64,000 nt of DNA from Vibrio sp. AND4 (GCF_000171815.1 NZ_ABGR01000003.1:310001-374000), one strand, 5' to 3'; shown: positions 26,476 through 36,128, counted from the stretch's first letter. Made by a program: numbers and translations. Notes: generated by a model not told the origin, from the sequence alone.

Positions 26476-28161
26476 TCAGTATGCGACGACATATTCTTCA
26501 GGGTTCGCCGCTACTTTGATTTCGTATAAGTTAAAACTAAACACACAGCCGCCGTGAGTACGCTTGGTCGTCACTTGTTCATCTCCAAACCGCACTGTAA
26601 CACGAGTAAACACCCGTTTTTTGACCTCTACGACATTACTTTTTAGTGATGCCTCAAGTTCGTATTCAGCATCACCTAGCTGATTTCTCAGATCTTCAAT
26701 ACGGGTATTATTTTGTGTTTTTAGTGTTTTTAGTGTTTTTAGTTGAGCTTGTGCTTCGTCAGTGCGTTCTGGTACCGCGCGCTTTTTGAATTCCAGTTCC
26801 TTGCGAATCACATCCATTGTGTCTTCTTGGGCCGATCTGTATTTTTCTTTTAGGTGAGCAATACGCTCTTTATATACAGAGTAACGGGCGAAAGCCTCGA
26901 CTTTTGTTGCAGTATCACCTTCTACCCCCAATTGTGAGCAGAGAACCTTGTTCCCAACTTTGGCTTCACCACCGCTTAAAATGCCATTTTTACCGTTAGT
27001 GTCGAGTACAGTCAGATTTCTCCCACATTCAATGTCGTTGTTCATACTGTGTACTGTCAGGTCGATATCTTCTCCTGCCTTGAGATCACTGTACTGAGCA
27101 TAGCTAGCACGAATCGATTTTTTCGCCAGAACAAGACAGCTTTTAGACTTACCATCACTTACGGTATGGCCAATAATGCCTTTTGCCACTTGGATATCGC
27201 CCTCGGCTTGAACATCGGCAGATTCAATAAACCCACCAACAGTAATAGAACCTGTCGCCTTGACGATCATGCCAGATTCAATATTTCCACCAATGATGAC
27301 ATTACCTTTAAACGAAACGTGCCCTGTATTCACTCCCACATTGTTTAGAAACAGAGCATTATCGACTTCAATAGTATTGCCCTTAATAAGTGGTGTACCA
27401 GATACAGAAGCAATCAAAAGGTTAGGATCAACTTTGCAAATTTCTGTTCCTTTACCTGGATTGATAGGCGTGTCTTCACCTGCAGCAGCAGGGATAACTC
27501 GCCCCAGTACAGTAAAACCGGGAATGCCGCTAGTGGCTGGCGTTCTTCGCATAACCTCATCACCAATATCAACGGTAATGGTTTCACCCAGATTGCGTAA
27601 ATCAATCTTATCGCTGGTGGTTTGGCCCTCTTTCGGTTTCAAGATACGTTTGGTAACGTCTTTTACTAATGGCGTAAAGATAGCGTCTTGGCCTTTGCTT
27701 GGTTGCTTACCCAGAGCAACGGGTTGTATGAAGATTTCCCCTGGCTTAAGTTGACTACTGACAACCAAGACTTTTTTAAGAGCCAACTTGTTGATGCCTT
27801 TCAATACTCTCGCAAGAGCAAGCGCTTGAACGATCTCAGGGCCACGTAAACCACGGCCACCGTACGCTCCGGTTACTACCATACTAGCCAGCATATCCGT
27901 GTTTGATAGTTCAACCTCTACTTGAGCATTCTTGACTTGTGCCACAGCAATGCCTTCATAAGCTTCAGCTTTGCGTTCTCGAGCACATCCAATGAATCGA
28001 ATGACTTCATTTTCATCCACAAACGTCCGGCTTGCATTTATCGCTTTAAGAGACTTTGGCAATTCATTTTGATTTAGATCTCTTACCGGCTCAGCACCTT
28101 TAGGTAAGCGGGCCAAAACCTTCGTTTTGTCTTTCGACCATTCAAGACACATATTCCACAT
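26476..28161 (-). CDS. FapA family protein (DUF342)
   Basis: The 561-residue protein has the FapA/DUF342 layout: an N-terminal alpha/beta region, a central right-handed beta-helix of repeated G-x-[IV] units at about 290-420 (VSFKGNVIIGGNIESGMIVK, ATGSITVGGFIESADVQAEG), and a C-terminal coiled coil near 430-490. Proteins of this family form polymers or scaffolds, and in Vibrio a FapA homologue helps place a chemotaxis or flagellar regulator at the pole; the function of this chromosome-2 copy is not known. The coiled coil contains three exact in-frame 9-bp repeats encoding KTL. It is monocistronic. Confidence 0.8.
   Translation of the reverse strand: MWNMCLEWSKDKTKVLARLPKGAEPVRDLNQNELPKSLKAINASRTFVDENEVIRFIGCARERKAEAYEGIAVAQVKNAQVEVELSNTDMLASMVVTGAYGGRGLRGPEIVQALALARVLKGINKLALKKVLVVSSQLKPGEIFIQPVALGKQPSKGQDAIFTPLVKDVTKRILKPKEGQTTSDKIDLRNLGETITVDIGDEVMRRTPATSGIPGFTVLGRVIPAAAGEDTPINPGKGTEICKVDPNLLIASVSGTPLIKGNTIEVDNALFLNNVGVNTGHVSFKGNVIIGGNIESGMIVKATGSITVGGFIESADVQAEGDIQVAKGIIGHTVSDGKSKSCLVLAKKSIRASYAQYSDLKAGEDIDLTVHSMNNDIECGRNLTVLDTNGKNGILSGGEAKVGNKVLCSQLGVEGDTATKVEAFARYSVYKERIAHLKEKYRSAQEDTMDVIRKELEFKKRAVPERTDEAQAQLKTLKTLKTQNNTRIEDLRNQLGDAEYELEASLKSNVVEVKKRVFTRVTVRFGDEQVTTKRTHGGCVFSFNLYEIKVAANPEEYVVAY
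26715..26741. repeat. Three 9-bp in-frame tandem repeats in the fapA-like gene
   Basis: The unit GTGTTTTTA (plus strand) is repeated three times and encodes KTL units in the coiled coil. The copy number could vary without breaking the frame. Confidence 0.85.
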
Positions 28162-28456
28162 AACAAATCCATATGCTACTGATCACCTAACAAAGTCTAA
28201 CCAAAATCATTTTCTGAACAAACCTCTCAATTCTAAGAGTCTGAGTCACGTCACTAAAGGGATAAGGTTTTTCTTGAGGTACATATAAAATTTGTAAATC
28301 CAGTTTTAATTTAGTTTTTGGCTATAACGTCTGCCCCACTCGAATACATGATGAATACAGTTTGGAAAAAGAGATGACATGTGCGACAGAGATTTGAGCT
28401 CGATATCTATTCCTTAAGTAACTCAGCACTTCGGTTACGTGTAAATGGATACTTAG

Positions 28457-28471
28457 GTTTACATTGTAAAT
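28457..28471. promoter_or_regulatory. parS2 site 2
   Basis: GTTTACATTGTAAAT, an exact fit to NTTTACANTGTAAAN, in the fapA-like/tmcA gap. Confidence 0.85.
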
Positions 28472-28525
28472 TCAGCACACCGTTTATCCTGACCATAGAT
28501 ATGAGCTGAAAATGTAAAAAAGGGA

Positions 28526-28540
28526 ATTTACAGTGTAAAC
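28526..28540. promoter_or_regulatory. parS2 site 3
   Basis: ATTTACAGTGTAAAC, an exact fit to NTTTACANTGTAAAN, 55 bases from site 2. Confidence 0.85.
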
Positions 28541-28582
28541 TCCCTCCTTGCGTGTTTATATTTTAGTGTAAATTGTCGCCCT

Positions 28583-28597
28583 GTTTACACTGTAAAT
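28583..28597. promoter_or_regulatory. parS2 site 4, overlapping the tmcA stop codon
   Basis: GTTTACACTGTAAAT fits the consensus exactly. On the minus strand it also encodes the last residues F-T-V and the stop codon of tmcA. Confidence 0.85.
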
Positions 28598-30609
28598 TTA
28601 CCGATTAAAACTTGCAGTTCACTTCTAAGCTGCGCTTCTACTGACTTTCTCCCCGGTAATCCATACTGCTTAGCACAATCATTCCAACTTTTGTTTAAGA
28701 ATACTTTGCTGATCATCAGGTCAGAGGCTTGAGCTAAACCATGCTGTAGCAACCATTGTTGAATCCAAATGGATACAGATTCAAAGCTGTTGCCGCCGTG
28801 GGCGAAATTCTCAACTAATGTGTATTTCGTCGAATGTAGATGACCATTTGATGCCTCGAGCGGTAAAAGCGTGCGCATTAAACTTGGTTCTAACTTAGGG
28901 TGAGAAACCGCAGCACTCAGTGGCAACAGTTCGAGAAATAACGATTTTGCATCATCTATCCATACCTGTTTTTTTGCCCCCCGTTGACGAACCATCAACA
29001 ACGAGTAACAACCACTAGCTGCATCTCGCGAGCTTCCAAGACGAATAGGTTCGAAACCAGATTTCTTCCAGAAGGTAATCAGTTCTGGCGTAGCGCCAAA
29101 GCTGGAGGACAAATAAGAAATGTGAGCCGGTGTTATTTCTTCTAACTGCTCTATCATTTGTTGACCAAGCCCCAGCCCCTGCAAATCGGGATGCACCGCA
29201 ATTCGCATAATGCGTAAAGTAGACAGAGCACCAACATTTGAATAACCAAGTTGATTAATAATGGTCACTGGCGCCAAATGTCCTTTTGGACGTCGTTTGC
29301 CAAGCTGTATGTCTTTAACCAAATTAGAATCAAGGTCGCCCTCTTCCACCGTTAACATCACTCCAACGACTTCGTTCTGGATTTGCGCAGCATAAATTTG
29401 GCAACGTTTATCTTGCAAAAGTTGCAGTAAATCATTTGGTGAGGTTTGATAGTGTGCATTCACGAGTAACGCGAAGCAGGTTTTCAACATGGAAGGATTA
29501 GAAATCAATACTGACTTACTGAGCTTGATAAATGAAATGTCACCAAGCACAACAGGTTGACTCGCCGTAAGTTCAGCGTCCAATAGAAACGCTTGATAAA
29601 GCCATGCTTCTAAATTATCGGTTGTCGCCCATCGAATAGGTTGTTGCAGATGACACTGCCTCATTCCAGCCCTTTGCTTTTGTAACCAATCCATAAACTT
29701 GAGCGTAAAACCACGGCCACAACCTTCATAACCATGAATGGTGGTAGAGAATACGAGGCGATGATATTGTTCAGTGATCTGCTTGAGCATGGGGACAGGA
29801 AGGGCAGCCGCTTCATCAACCAACAACAGATCGCACTCAGGCAACGCTGAAAGCAGTTCATCTGGCGCGATAAACTGAATGTAACCCTGCCCTGCTTCTA
29901 ATCGATCCCTCTTAACGCGCAGTGCGGTTGGGAGTACCCTTGACGCATGATGATAAATCGGTTCAACAGCTTTGATACTGGGTGCAGTAACAAGGATACG
30001 CAGCGTTTTTTTCTCAAGAAGCTGTGCGCATGCAATTCCAAGCGCGCTGGTTTTGCCACGCCCACGATCAGCGGTCAATACTAAAGGGCGTTTTCGATGC
30101 CCTGTCACCACTTTTTTGATGAGAGAAACCGCCTCAGTTTGCTCTCTGAACTGGTATTCTTTTTCCGCAGAATCAACTTCTGGTAATTGAGGCAATGGTA
30201 AGGTCTCATCAATCACGGTCAGCTGTTGCCATTGTGTTTGCATCCACCGCTCGGATTCACCGCCATTTTTTTCTTTACTCGCAACCACAATCAATAAACC
30301 TCCACCAACGAGCGCACCGAGAGCCGAGGAGAAACTATTGGCATCTAGTGTTTTCCTTGCGTCAAACAGCAGCACATCACATTCTCGACCGAGCAACGTA
30401 TGGCCTTGTTTGGCATTAACGCAGTGAGCATTATCGAGTTGCCATTCACCGACGCAGAACCACGTCTGGTGTTGTTGGGTTTGATAAAAGTCGGCAATCA
30501 AGGCATTTTGCCAATCGGCATCACCATAAATAACCACACCATTACGCTGAAAAGCTTTGTAAGAAAGGAGTTGTAGCAGAGAGAGAAATTCAGATTGTTC
30601 GGGCATCAC
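28585..30609 (-). CDS. tmcA: tRNA(Met) cytidine acetyltransferase TmcA
   Basis: TmcA makes N4-acetylcytidine at the wobble position of elongator tRNA-Met, using acetyl-CoA and ATP, which prevents misreading of AUA codons. The 674 residues contain an N-terminal DUF1726 domain, an RNA-helicase-like ATPase with Walker A ADRGRGKTSAL near 180 and DEAA near 267 (LLLVDEAAALP), and a GNAT acetyltransferase domain at about 410-530 (IAVHPDLQGLGLGQQM). The C-terminal tRNA-binding tail follows. The length matches the E. coli protein (671). It lies downstream of parB2 on the same strand but behind a terminator. Confidence 0.95.
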   Translation of the reverse strand: MMPEQSEFLSLLQLLSYKAFQRNGVVIYGDADWQNALIADFYQTQQHQTWFCVGEWQLDNAHCVNAKQGHTLLGRECDVLLFDARKTLDANSFSSALGALVGGGLLIVVASKEKNGGESERWMQTQWQQLTVIDETLPLPQLPEVDSAEKEYQFREQTEAVSLIKKVVTGHRKRPLVLTADRGRGKTSALGIACAQLLEKKTLRILVTAPSIKAVEPIYHHASRVLPTALRVKRDRLEAGQGYIQFIAPDELLSALPECDLLLVDEAAALPVPMLKQITEQYHRLVFSTTIHGYEGCGRGFTLKFMDWLQKQRAGMRQCHLQQPIRWATTDNLEAWLYQAFLLDAELTASQPVVLGDISFIKLSKSVLISNPSMLKTCFALLVNAHYQTSPNDLLQLLQDKRCQIYAAQIQNEVVGVMLTVEEGDLDSNLVKDIQLGKRRPKGHLAPVTIINQLGYSNVGALSTLRIMRIAVHPDLQGLGLGQQMIEQLEEITPAHISYLSSSFGATPELITFWKKSGFEPIRLGSSRDAASGCYSLLMVRQRGAKKQVWIDDAKSLFLELLPLSAAVSHPKLEPSLMRTLLPLEASNGHLHSTKYTLVENFAHGGNSFESVSIWIQQWLLQHGLAQASDLMISKVFLNKSWNDCAKQYGLPGRKSVEAQLRSELQVLIGKFTV

Positions 30610-30686
30610 GTCTATCCAAATATTGAACTAACGCCATGTTATCACATCTCGACTCACTGACACTTCACCAAACTGCAAACATAAAA

Positions 30687-30706
30687 AAACCGCCCTGAGG
30701 CGGTTT
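30687..30706 (-). terminator. Terminator of parA2-parB2
   Basis: A perfect 8-bp stem AAACCGCC / GGCGGTTT with a CTGA loop, flanked by A and T runs on the two sides. It lies 17 bases after the parB2 stop. Confidence 0.88.
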
Positions 30707-30722
30707 AAAAAATAAAAGATTG

Positions 30723-31697
30723 TTATTTCAATTTACTTTCCACAAAAGCAAGAATGTCTTCCACCATACTGTCGTCTATCTTCTTTAAATTCAAAGCAAG
30801 GTTATTTCCTTTGCGGCTATAGCTTGCACGTCCCTTAATAAGATCAACTTTTTCGGCTTTCTTGGTTGGTTTAGCTGGCACTAATTCCATAATCCAACTC
30901 TCGATACTTTCCGTTACTTCTTTGGTAAGACGAGCCACGCCCTGAGCATTGCTACGCTGCCATAAATAGCCTTCTGACGTCCGACATTTATCCAACAAGT
31001 TTTGTTGCTGTTCACCACTTAACGCCGAGAATTGTTTATGCAGCTTAACAATAGTTGGACGACCAAGATCACCAACATTTGGATAAGCCTGAAGGAGTTC
31101 AAGCGGCAATGCTGCGGCTTTTAATGCACCACTCACCAGAGCTTCACTGCATTGAAATATTTTCGCTAGCGCTTTTTGATCTTCCGCTTCACCATTTTCA
31201 AGCTTAGCCTGCATCTCTTTACCTTTCTCATAGAGAGATAGTGGCTTGTGCGCATTAGCAACATCGGATAGGAACTTAGCATGATCAGTGTTGATGTTAT
31301 CACCAACATAAATCAAGAAATCCTGTCCTGCTAAAATACAAGACATTCGACGACGGCTACCGTCTAGCACTTCAATCTTGCCATCTTCAGTGCGGCGACC
31401 AACCGCAGGATACTGTTGGCCACGCTCTTTCAGCGTCACCAACACATCAGACAAAGCGTGCTCGTTAAGGAATGATTGCTCACGAGCGTTTTCAGCAAAC
31501 ACGCAGGTGTCTGTCGCCACCTTACCCGCTGGTATTCGTACTAGCTCAAATTGAACCGTATTCTCGCCCGCAACGGCCAGTTCAATAGTTTGAGCTTTGT
31601 CTTTTGCCGCCGTTTGCGCCTCTTGAGGTGTCGCAACACGACGCTTATTGGTTTTACCAAATAATTTCGCGTTTAATTCAGACGTTTTCAATGCCAT
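30723..31697 (-). CDS. parB2: Chromosome-2 partition protein ParB2
   Basis: ParB2 binds parS2 sites, spreads along the DNA and stimulates ParA2, so that chromosome-2 origins segregate. The 324 residues include the ParB N-terminal nuclease-like/CTPase region (about 80-175, with the GRRTEDGKIEVLDGSRRR segment), a helix-turn-helix near 180-215 (LAKIFQCSEALVSGALKAA) and a C-terminal dimerisation domain ending in ESKLK. The P1/F-plasmid-like type of ParB is typical of Vibrio chromosome 2. The gene follows parA2 by seven bases on the same strand. Confidence 0.96.
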   Translation of the reverse strand: MALKTSELNAKLFGKTNKRRVATPQEAQTAAKDKAQTIELAVAGENTVQFELVRIPAGKVATDTCVFAENAREQSFLNEHALSDVLVTLKERGQQYPAVGRRTEDGKIEVLDGSRRRMSCILAGQDFLIYVGDNINTDHAKFLSDVANAHKPLSLYEKGKEMQAKLENGEAEDQKALAKIFQCSEALVSGALKAAALPLELLQAYPNVGDLGRPTIVKLHKQFSALSGEQQQNLLDKCRTSEGYLWQRSNAQGVARLTKEVTESIESWIMELVPAKPTKKAEKVDLIKGRASYSRKGNNLALNLKKIDDSMVEDILAFVESKLK

Positions 31698-31704
31698 ATA
31701 TTCA

Positions 31705-32922
31705 TTACCCCTGGTTCAGTGACGGCCAGTTAGAGTGCAGCACGCGCTCTAGTTCCAACGCACTCTTTTGCACCGCATCTTGTGCTGTCGCAAGTGTTTT
31801 CTTACCACCTTCAAAATCACCTACCGTCAAGTCAAATACTGTACTGTAGGTGTCAGCACAAGTTTCAAATGCACGGCTACGAGGAATCGTGGCCATCATT
31901 ACTTGATCACCGAGAAGATAGTTCATTTCAGTTAGAACGGAAACTTGCTTCTTGTTGTCATCTTCAAACATAGTAGGCATAAGACGAACGAACTCAAGAC
32001 CATTCCAATCTTCAGGGAACATCTCGTAGACCGTTGGCAAATGTTGGAAGAAGTTTACTGTTGACGCCCAGTCAAGACGCTTCGCTGCGCAAGGGATCAA
32101 TAATGCGTTCGACGCATACATTGCGTTCCATACAAGCGGGTCAACGTGTGGGCCAGTATCAATCATAATGACATCAAAATCATTCGCAATCTTATCAATT
32201 AACTGCTCTTTCAGCAGGCGAACAATGTCTAGCGATGGATCTTCAGATAGCGTTTGCCACGCTTCTGCGTTGAACATTGCGTCTTCTGGAAAAGCAGAGA
32301 TCGATTTCAAGTTCGGGTATTGTGTCGGCAGCAGCACACTCTTATGCAGAAACTCACGGTCAATTTCAATACCATCCGGAACATTGCCGAGCATAATATC
32401 AACCGCAGAATAGATGTTATCATGCTCTGCTACGCTAATTTGTGGATTCAAGAAAAGGCGCAACGAGCCTTGGGGATCTAAGTCAATCAAACAAATACGG
32501 TAGCGTTTATCCAAGTTTAGCGCCAAACAAGCCGCTAAATGAACCGCAGACATTGATTTTCCCGTACCACCCTTTTGGTTTTGTACGTTAATGATCCAAG
32601 GTTTATTCTCAGAGTTCTTTTTACGCTCATGAAACTTTGGCACCTCAGCCGCATCCATCAGCATGTGTGCTTCTTCAAGTGTGATCGAATAATGGTTGGC
32701 ATTGTTCTTCGTAAATTGATGACCTTCAGCCTCCATCTTACTGATAGCATCGTCAAGTTTACGACGAGTTAAACCTGAGCGCGTCTCCATCATTGCCTTA
32801 GACATTGGAGGAAAGTAGTTATCACTGCGTTCTTCCAAAACAATCTCAATACGGTCAGCTTGAACTTGTTGGGTAAGTTCAGCTAACTCTTGAAGATTTT
32901 CAATCGTTGTTTCTCTTTTCAT
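31705..32922 (-). CDS. parA2: Chromosome-2 partition ATPase ParA2
   Basis: ParA2 is a Walker ATPase that coats DNA and positions the chromosome-2 origin. The start at 32922 (MKRETTIENLQEL) gives 405 residues, the length known for V. cholerae ParA2; an upstream in-frame extension to 33051 looks like untranslated leader. An N-terminal winged-helix region (about 1-100), as in P1-type ParA proteins, precedes the deviant Walker A KGGTGKS at 117-123, the A' motif IDLDPQGS and Walker B IMIDTGP. The gene heads the par operon, and its promoter region faces the origin. Confidence 0.97.
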   Translation of the reverse strand: MKRETTIENLQELAELTQQVQADRIEIVLEERSDNYFPPMSKAMMETRSGLTRRKLDDAISKMEAEGHQFTKNNANHYSITLEEAHMLMDAAEVPKFHERKKNSENKPWIINVQNQKGGTGKSMSAVHLAACLALNLDKRYRICLIDLDPQGSLRLFLNPQISVAEHDNIYSAVDIMLGNVPDGIEIDREFLHKSVLLPTQYPNLKSISAFPEDAMFNAEAWQTLSEDPSLDIVRLLKEQLIDKIANDFDVIMIDTGPHVDPLVWNAMYASNALLIPCAAKRLDWASTVNFFQHLPTVYEMFPEDWNGLEFVRLMPTMFEDDNKKQVSVLTEMNYLLGDQVMMATIPRSRAFETCADTYSTVFDLTVGDFEGGKKTLATAQDAVQKSALELERVLHSNWPSLNQG

Positions 32923-33140
32923 GCCAAATTCCGTTGAAAGGATATCTAGCCATAATTGTACAGCATTAAAACTCAAATACAACAAAAAGGTGCACGTACA
33001 TTTTGTATTGTAATCACATAAAAAAACCCAAAAAATCAATTTAAATGGCAAACATCTAAAAAAAGCGAAGAAATATAATTAAATTAACGTGAGTTTACAG
33101 CTACAAAAAACGAAAGAATTAAAAAGTTACAGCATCACTT

Positions 33141-33155
33141 ATTTACAATGTAAAT
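33141..33155. promoter_or_regulatory. parS2 site 5, inside the origin region
   Basis: ATTTACAATGTAAAT fits NTTTACANTGTAAAN exactly. It lies 50 bases from a TTACGG motif of the inc region. In V. cholerae a parS2 site in the comparable position links ParB2 to relief of RctB repression. Confidence 0.88.
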
Positions 33156-33159
33156 CAAA

Positions 33160-33610
33160 AAACACCGGAACGATTATAACGTTCCTTTAAATTACGGTTA
33201 GTGTTAGATGAATTTAATATTTGATGCTCGCCAAAAAAATCTATTTACAGATGCCTAATTTGACCAGCTTGATCATGCGTCCGGCAGATTTAAGCATACA
33301 AAACGAGCAAATTCGTCGAAACGATGATCAAGGTAAATCATGGTCATGCTTACAGTTGAAAGCAGCAATTCGAAAGCATGATCAAGGTGATGACTCGACT
33401 TTGCTCAGAACACGGCGATTTTTCAATATGATCAATATACCGGAAATATGATCAAGTGTGTTTTTGTCACGGAAGCATGCTTTTTAACGCTCAAGTTACG
33501 GTCGAGTGCAGACAGACCGGGGGATAGAGACTAAATAAGGTATAAAATCGTGGAACGATGAAAATAAACTGAAAACGGAATGGAGAATCTACTATCATGA
33601 TCATGCTTCC
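33160..33610. promoter_or_regulatory. Chromosome-2 origin control (inc/rctA-type) region
   Basis: This part holds RctB-type TGATCA cores starting at 33270, 33325, 33379, 33429, 33449 and 33598. Two TTACGGT motifs (33192-33203 and 33496-33508) are candidate 39-mer-type inhibitory sites. A 76-codon frame runs through it (33221-33451), in the place where rctA is transcribed in V. cholerae; rctA acts as DNA sites and not as a protein, so no CDS is called. The layout between parA2 and the core origin matches the negative control region of other vibrios. Confidence 0.8.
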
Positions 33611-33801
33611 GTTAATATCTGAGAGGCTCATAAAAGTAGCTTACCCAATTGAAAATGAAGCAGGACGACAACTTCGCACAATTTATACGCACAGTCAGAC
33701 AATAAATAATGAAAAGCCAGTTTCTTGATCATCGTTCCGGATGAAAACAGCGTTGTTTTACCCAAACAAAGGCGGTTTTTTTACATCATCTCCCCAATAT
33801 C

Positions 33802-33810
33802 TGTGGATAA
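33802..33810 (-). promoter_or_regulatory. DnaA box in oriCII
   Basis: TGTGGATAA is the reverse complement of the perfect consensus TTATCCACA. It is 16 bases before the first core iteron. Confidence 0.9.
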
Positions 33811-33824
33811 GCTGTACAAACATG

Positions 33825-33955
33825 ATGATCATTGATTCAAGACCTTTTTGATCACCTTTTCAGAAACTTAATGATCATGCTTACGTGACTTTGTGATCAT
33901 GCTTTCTCACTCTAGTTGATCATCTTTTCGTGTTGGGTATGATCATCGTTCCGTA
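33825..33955 (+). repeat. Six RctB iterons with 22-23 bp spacing
   Basis: TGATCA cores start at 33826, 33849, 33872, 33894, 33917 and 33940. The steps are 23, 23, 22, 23 and 23 bases, about two helical turns, so RctB would bind one face of the DNA. Confidence 0.92.
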
Positions 33956-34157
33956 TTGGCACTTAAATATAATTCTTAAAAACAACAACTTACACACAAA
34001 AGAACAGCCAGATCATTAGATCATATAATCATTTAAGATCAATTTAATCAAAAGATCAGTTATTTAAAAAACCAAGATTTTTTCTTTATTTATGATCTGT
34101 TTTTCTTTATTCTTCGGAACTATAGCAAAACTACGGCTAGTGTGACCTGGATCTAAA

Positions 34158-36128
34158 ATGACCGCTGATGAAAAAATTCTGATTAAAGCGCCGAGGAGCC
34201 ACAAAGATGGGCACCTTTTTGAGGTACACGAATCTTCCGCTGATTGGGTAGAGCAATACCAACACTTTAAGGGCGTTACCAAAAGTATTTTAGAACTGCT
34301 TAATCTAATTTCTTTACGAGGTTTCAGTAGCAAAGATGGTTTGGTATCAACGACAGAAATCGTGGAAGCAACTGATGGACAACTGACTAGAGCAGCATTA
34401 CAACAACGCTTACGAGCAGCGGTTAACATCGGTTTATTTACTCAAACACCAGTGCGCTTTGAAGAAGGCCTTGCTGGTAAGACTATGCTGCACAAGTTCG
34501 TAAACCCAAATCAGCTTATCTCTGTATTAGGCGCCACCAGCTTAGTAACGGAAAAAGTTCGTCAGAATGAAAAACAGAAGCGCTCTAAAGCACTAGCACA
34601 AACTCAAGTTAACAAGCGTCTGTTGAACGAACATGGTTTGAATACGCCGCCAATGATGATGGACGAGGCGGATCAATTTGTTGTTTCACCGACTAATTGG
34701 GCAGGGATCATCGACCAAGCTTTAGCCCCACCACGTACACGTAAAAGTTATCAGAAATCCTTGGTATCGATCTCTGGTACTAAAGCTGTGATCGAGACAC
34801 GATCGTCAAAAAATATCATGACAGTTGATGATCTGATGACTTTATTCGCCTTGTTCACATTGACTGTTCAATATCATGATCATCATAAAGATCAGTATCA
34901 TTTGGATGCAGCACATGTTCCAAATAAAACACCACTGTACATTACGGACATCTTGTCATTGCGTGGCAAGAAAGACAGCGGGCCAGCACGTGATTCCATT
35001 CGAGACAGCATTGATCGTATCGAGTTCACTGATTTTCAACTGCACGAGCTCACAGGCCGTTGGCTAAGTGAAAACATGCCAGAAGGTTTCAAAAGTGATC
35101 GTTTCCGTTTTATAGCGCGGACCATTACCGCATCAGAGGAGGCGCCAACAGAAGGTGCTGACGGTGAAATTCGTATTAAACCAAACCTATATATTCTGGT
35201 TTGGGAACCATCGTTTTATGAAGAGCTTCTTACCCGCGATTATTTCTTCTTGTTTCCACCTGAAATTTTGAAGCAGCACACTTTAGTATTCCAGTTGTAC
35301 TCATTTTTCCGAAGTCGCATGGTCCGCAAACACACGGATTGTATGTTACTGAGCGAATTAAACCAAAAATTAGCACGTAACATTGAATGGCGTCGTTTCT
35401 CAATGGATTTGATCCGCGAGCTGAAACGATTATCGAATGGCAAGGGGAAAGAGGATCTTTTTGTGGTGAACCTGTGGGGTTATCACTTAACAATTGAGAC
35501 CATGACTGATAATGGCAAGGTGATGGATTATCAAGTCGACATCAAATGTGATGTTGAAGAAGTGTTGCGTTACTCACGTGCTCGTATGACCAACGCAGGA
35601 AAGCGTAATATGGCTCCTACGCTGCCAAACCCACTTCGTAATGAGATGGTTACCCGTCAGCAACTAGACGAGCTGTCAGGCATCATAGACGGCGAATTTG
35701 AGCCTATCCAACGTAAAGCTCCGTCTCCACGCGGTAATTTGGGCCGCCGAGTGAAGCAGAAAAAACACTTGGTCGAGATCAACGCGGATGAGATAACCAT
35801 TACTCTATCCAAATATACCTCTCCAGAGGCCCTAGAACGCAGTATAACGGCTTTATCGGCGATGACAGGGCACACGTATGCCTCCATCAAAGAAGAGTGT
35901 TCTGATTACATAGACAAGCTTGATTTCTTAAGAGTAGGGGATGAACCTTTGCCTTATGAAACCTTGAGTAAAATAGTAGAACTGTTTAATGGCCAAAATT
36001 CGGTCAAACATTTAACCATAGAGCGCCTGATTGCTGGTTTGGCCGTTCGTCGAAAAGTGTGTCGCCAAATTTATGAGGGGCATATGGACGACGTTGTATT
36101 AAGAGCACTTGATGAAATGGCGATGTGA
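34158..36128 (+). CDS. rctB: Chromosome-2 replication initiator RctB
   Basis: RctB is specific to Vibrionaceae and starts chromosome-2 replication by binding iterons and melting the origin; it also binds 39-mer sites that inhibit initiation. The 656 residues align by eye over the whole length with V. cholerae RctB (658), including the conserved NWAGIIDQALAPPRTRKSYQ and the run of central winged-helix domains (KKDSGPARDSIRDSIDRIEF and FLFPPEILKQHTLVFQLYS). The start ATG at 34158 is the first Met of that alignment. The gene follows the AT-rich origin and ends before a strong terminator. Confidence 0.98.
   Translation: MTADEKILIKAPRSHKDGHLFEVHESSADWVEQYQHFKGVTKSILELLNLISLRGFSSKDGLVSTTEIVEATDGQLTRAALQQRLRAAVNIGLFTQTPVRFEEGLAGKTMLHKFVNPNQLISVLGATSLVTEKVRQNEKQKRSKALAQTQVNKRLLNEHGLNTPPMMMDEADQFVVSPTNWAGIIDQALAPPRTRKSYQKSLVSISGTKAVIETRSSKNIMTVDDLMTLFALFTLTVQYHDHHKDQYHLDAAHVPNKTPLYITDILSLRGKKDSGPARDSIRDSIDRIEFTDFQLHELTGRWLSENMPEGFKSDRFRFIARTITASEEAPTEGADGEIRIKPNLYILVWEPSFYEELLTRDYFFLFPPEILKQHTLVFQLYSFFRSRMVRKHTDCMLLSELNQKLARNIEWRRFSMDLIRELKRLSNGKGKEDLFVVNLWGYHLTIETMTDNGKVMDYQVDIKCDVEEVLRYSRARMTNAGKRNMAPTLPNPLRNEMVTRQQLDELSGIIDGEFEPIQRKAPSPRGNLGRRVKQKKHLVEINADEITITLSKYTSPEALERSITALSAMTGHTYASIKEECSDYIDKLDFLRVGDEPLPYETLSKIVELFNGQNSVKHLTIERLIAGLAVRRKVCRQIYEGHMDDVVLRALDEMAM

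Larger units (their letters stand above)
28162..28582. promoter_or_regulatory. Intergenic region carrying parS2 sites
   Basis: This 420-base gap holds no gene. Two parS2 sites lie inside it and a third straddles the tmcA stop codon at its edge, making it the densest parS2 cluster of the window. Confidence 0.8.
33726..34157 (+). other. Core replication origin of chromosome 2 (oriCII)
   Basis: The core contains, in order, a TGATCA site at 33726, a perfect DnaA box (33802-33810), six regularly spaced iterons (33826-33945) and an AT-rich stretch from about 33960 to 34100 with repeated GATC sites. This last stretch is the likely unwinding element. Then comes rctB. This is the order known for V. 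cholerae oriCII. GATC within the iterons makes RctB binding depend on Dam methylation, by analogy. Confidence 0.93.

Noticed and set aside
33221..33451. 76-codon frame in the origin control region
   Set aside because: It runs through RctB sites and parallels rctA, whose DNA and not its translation matters; the protein shows no recognisable features.
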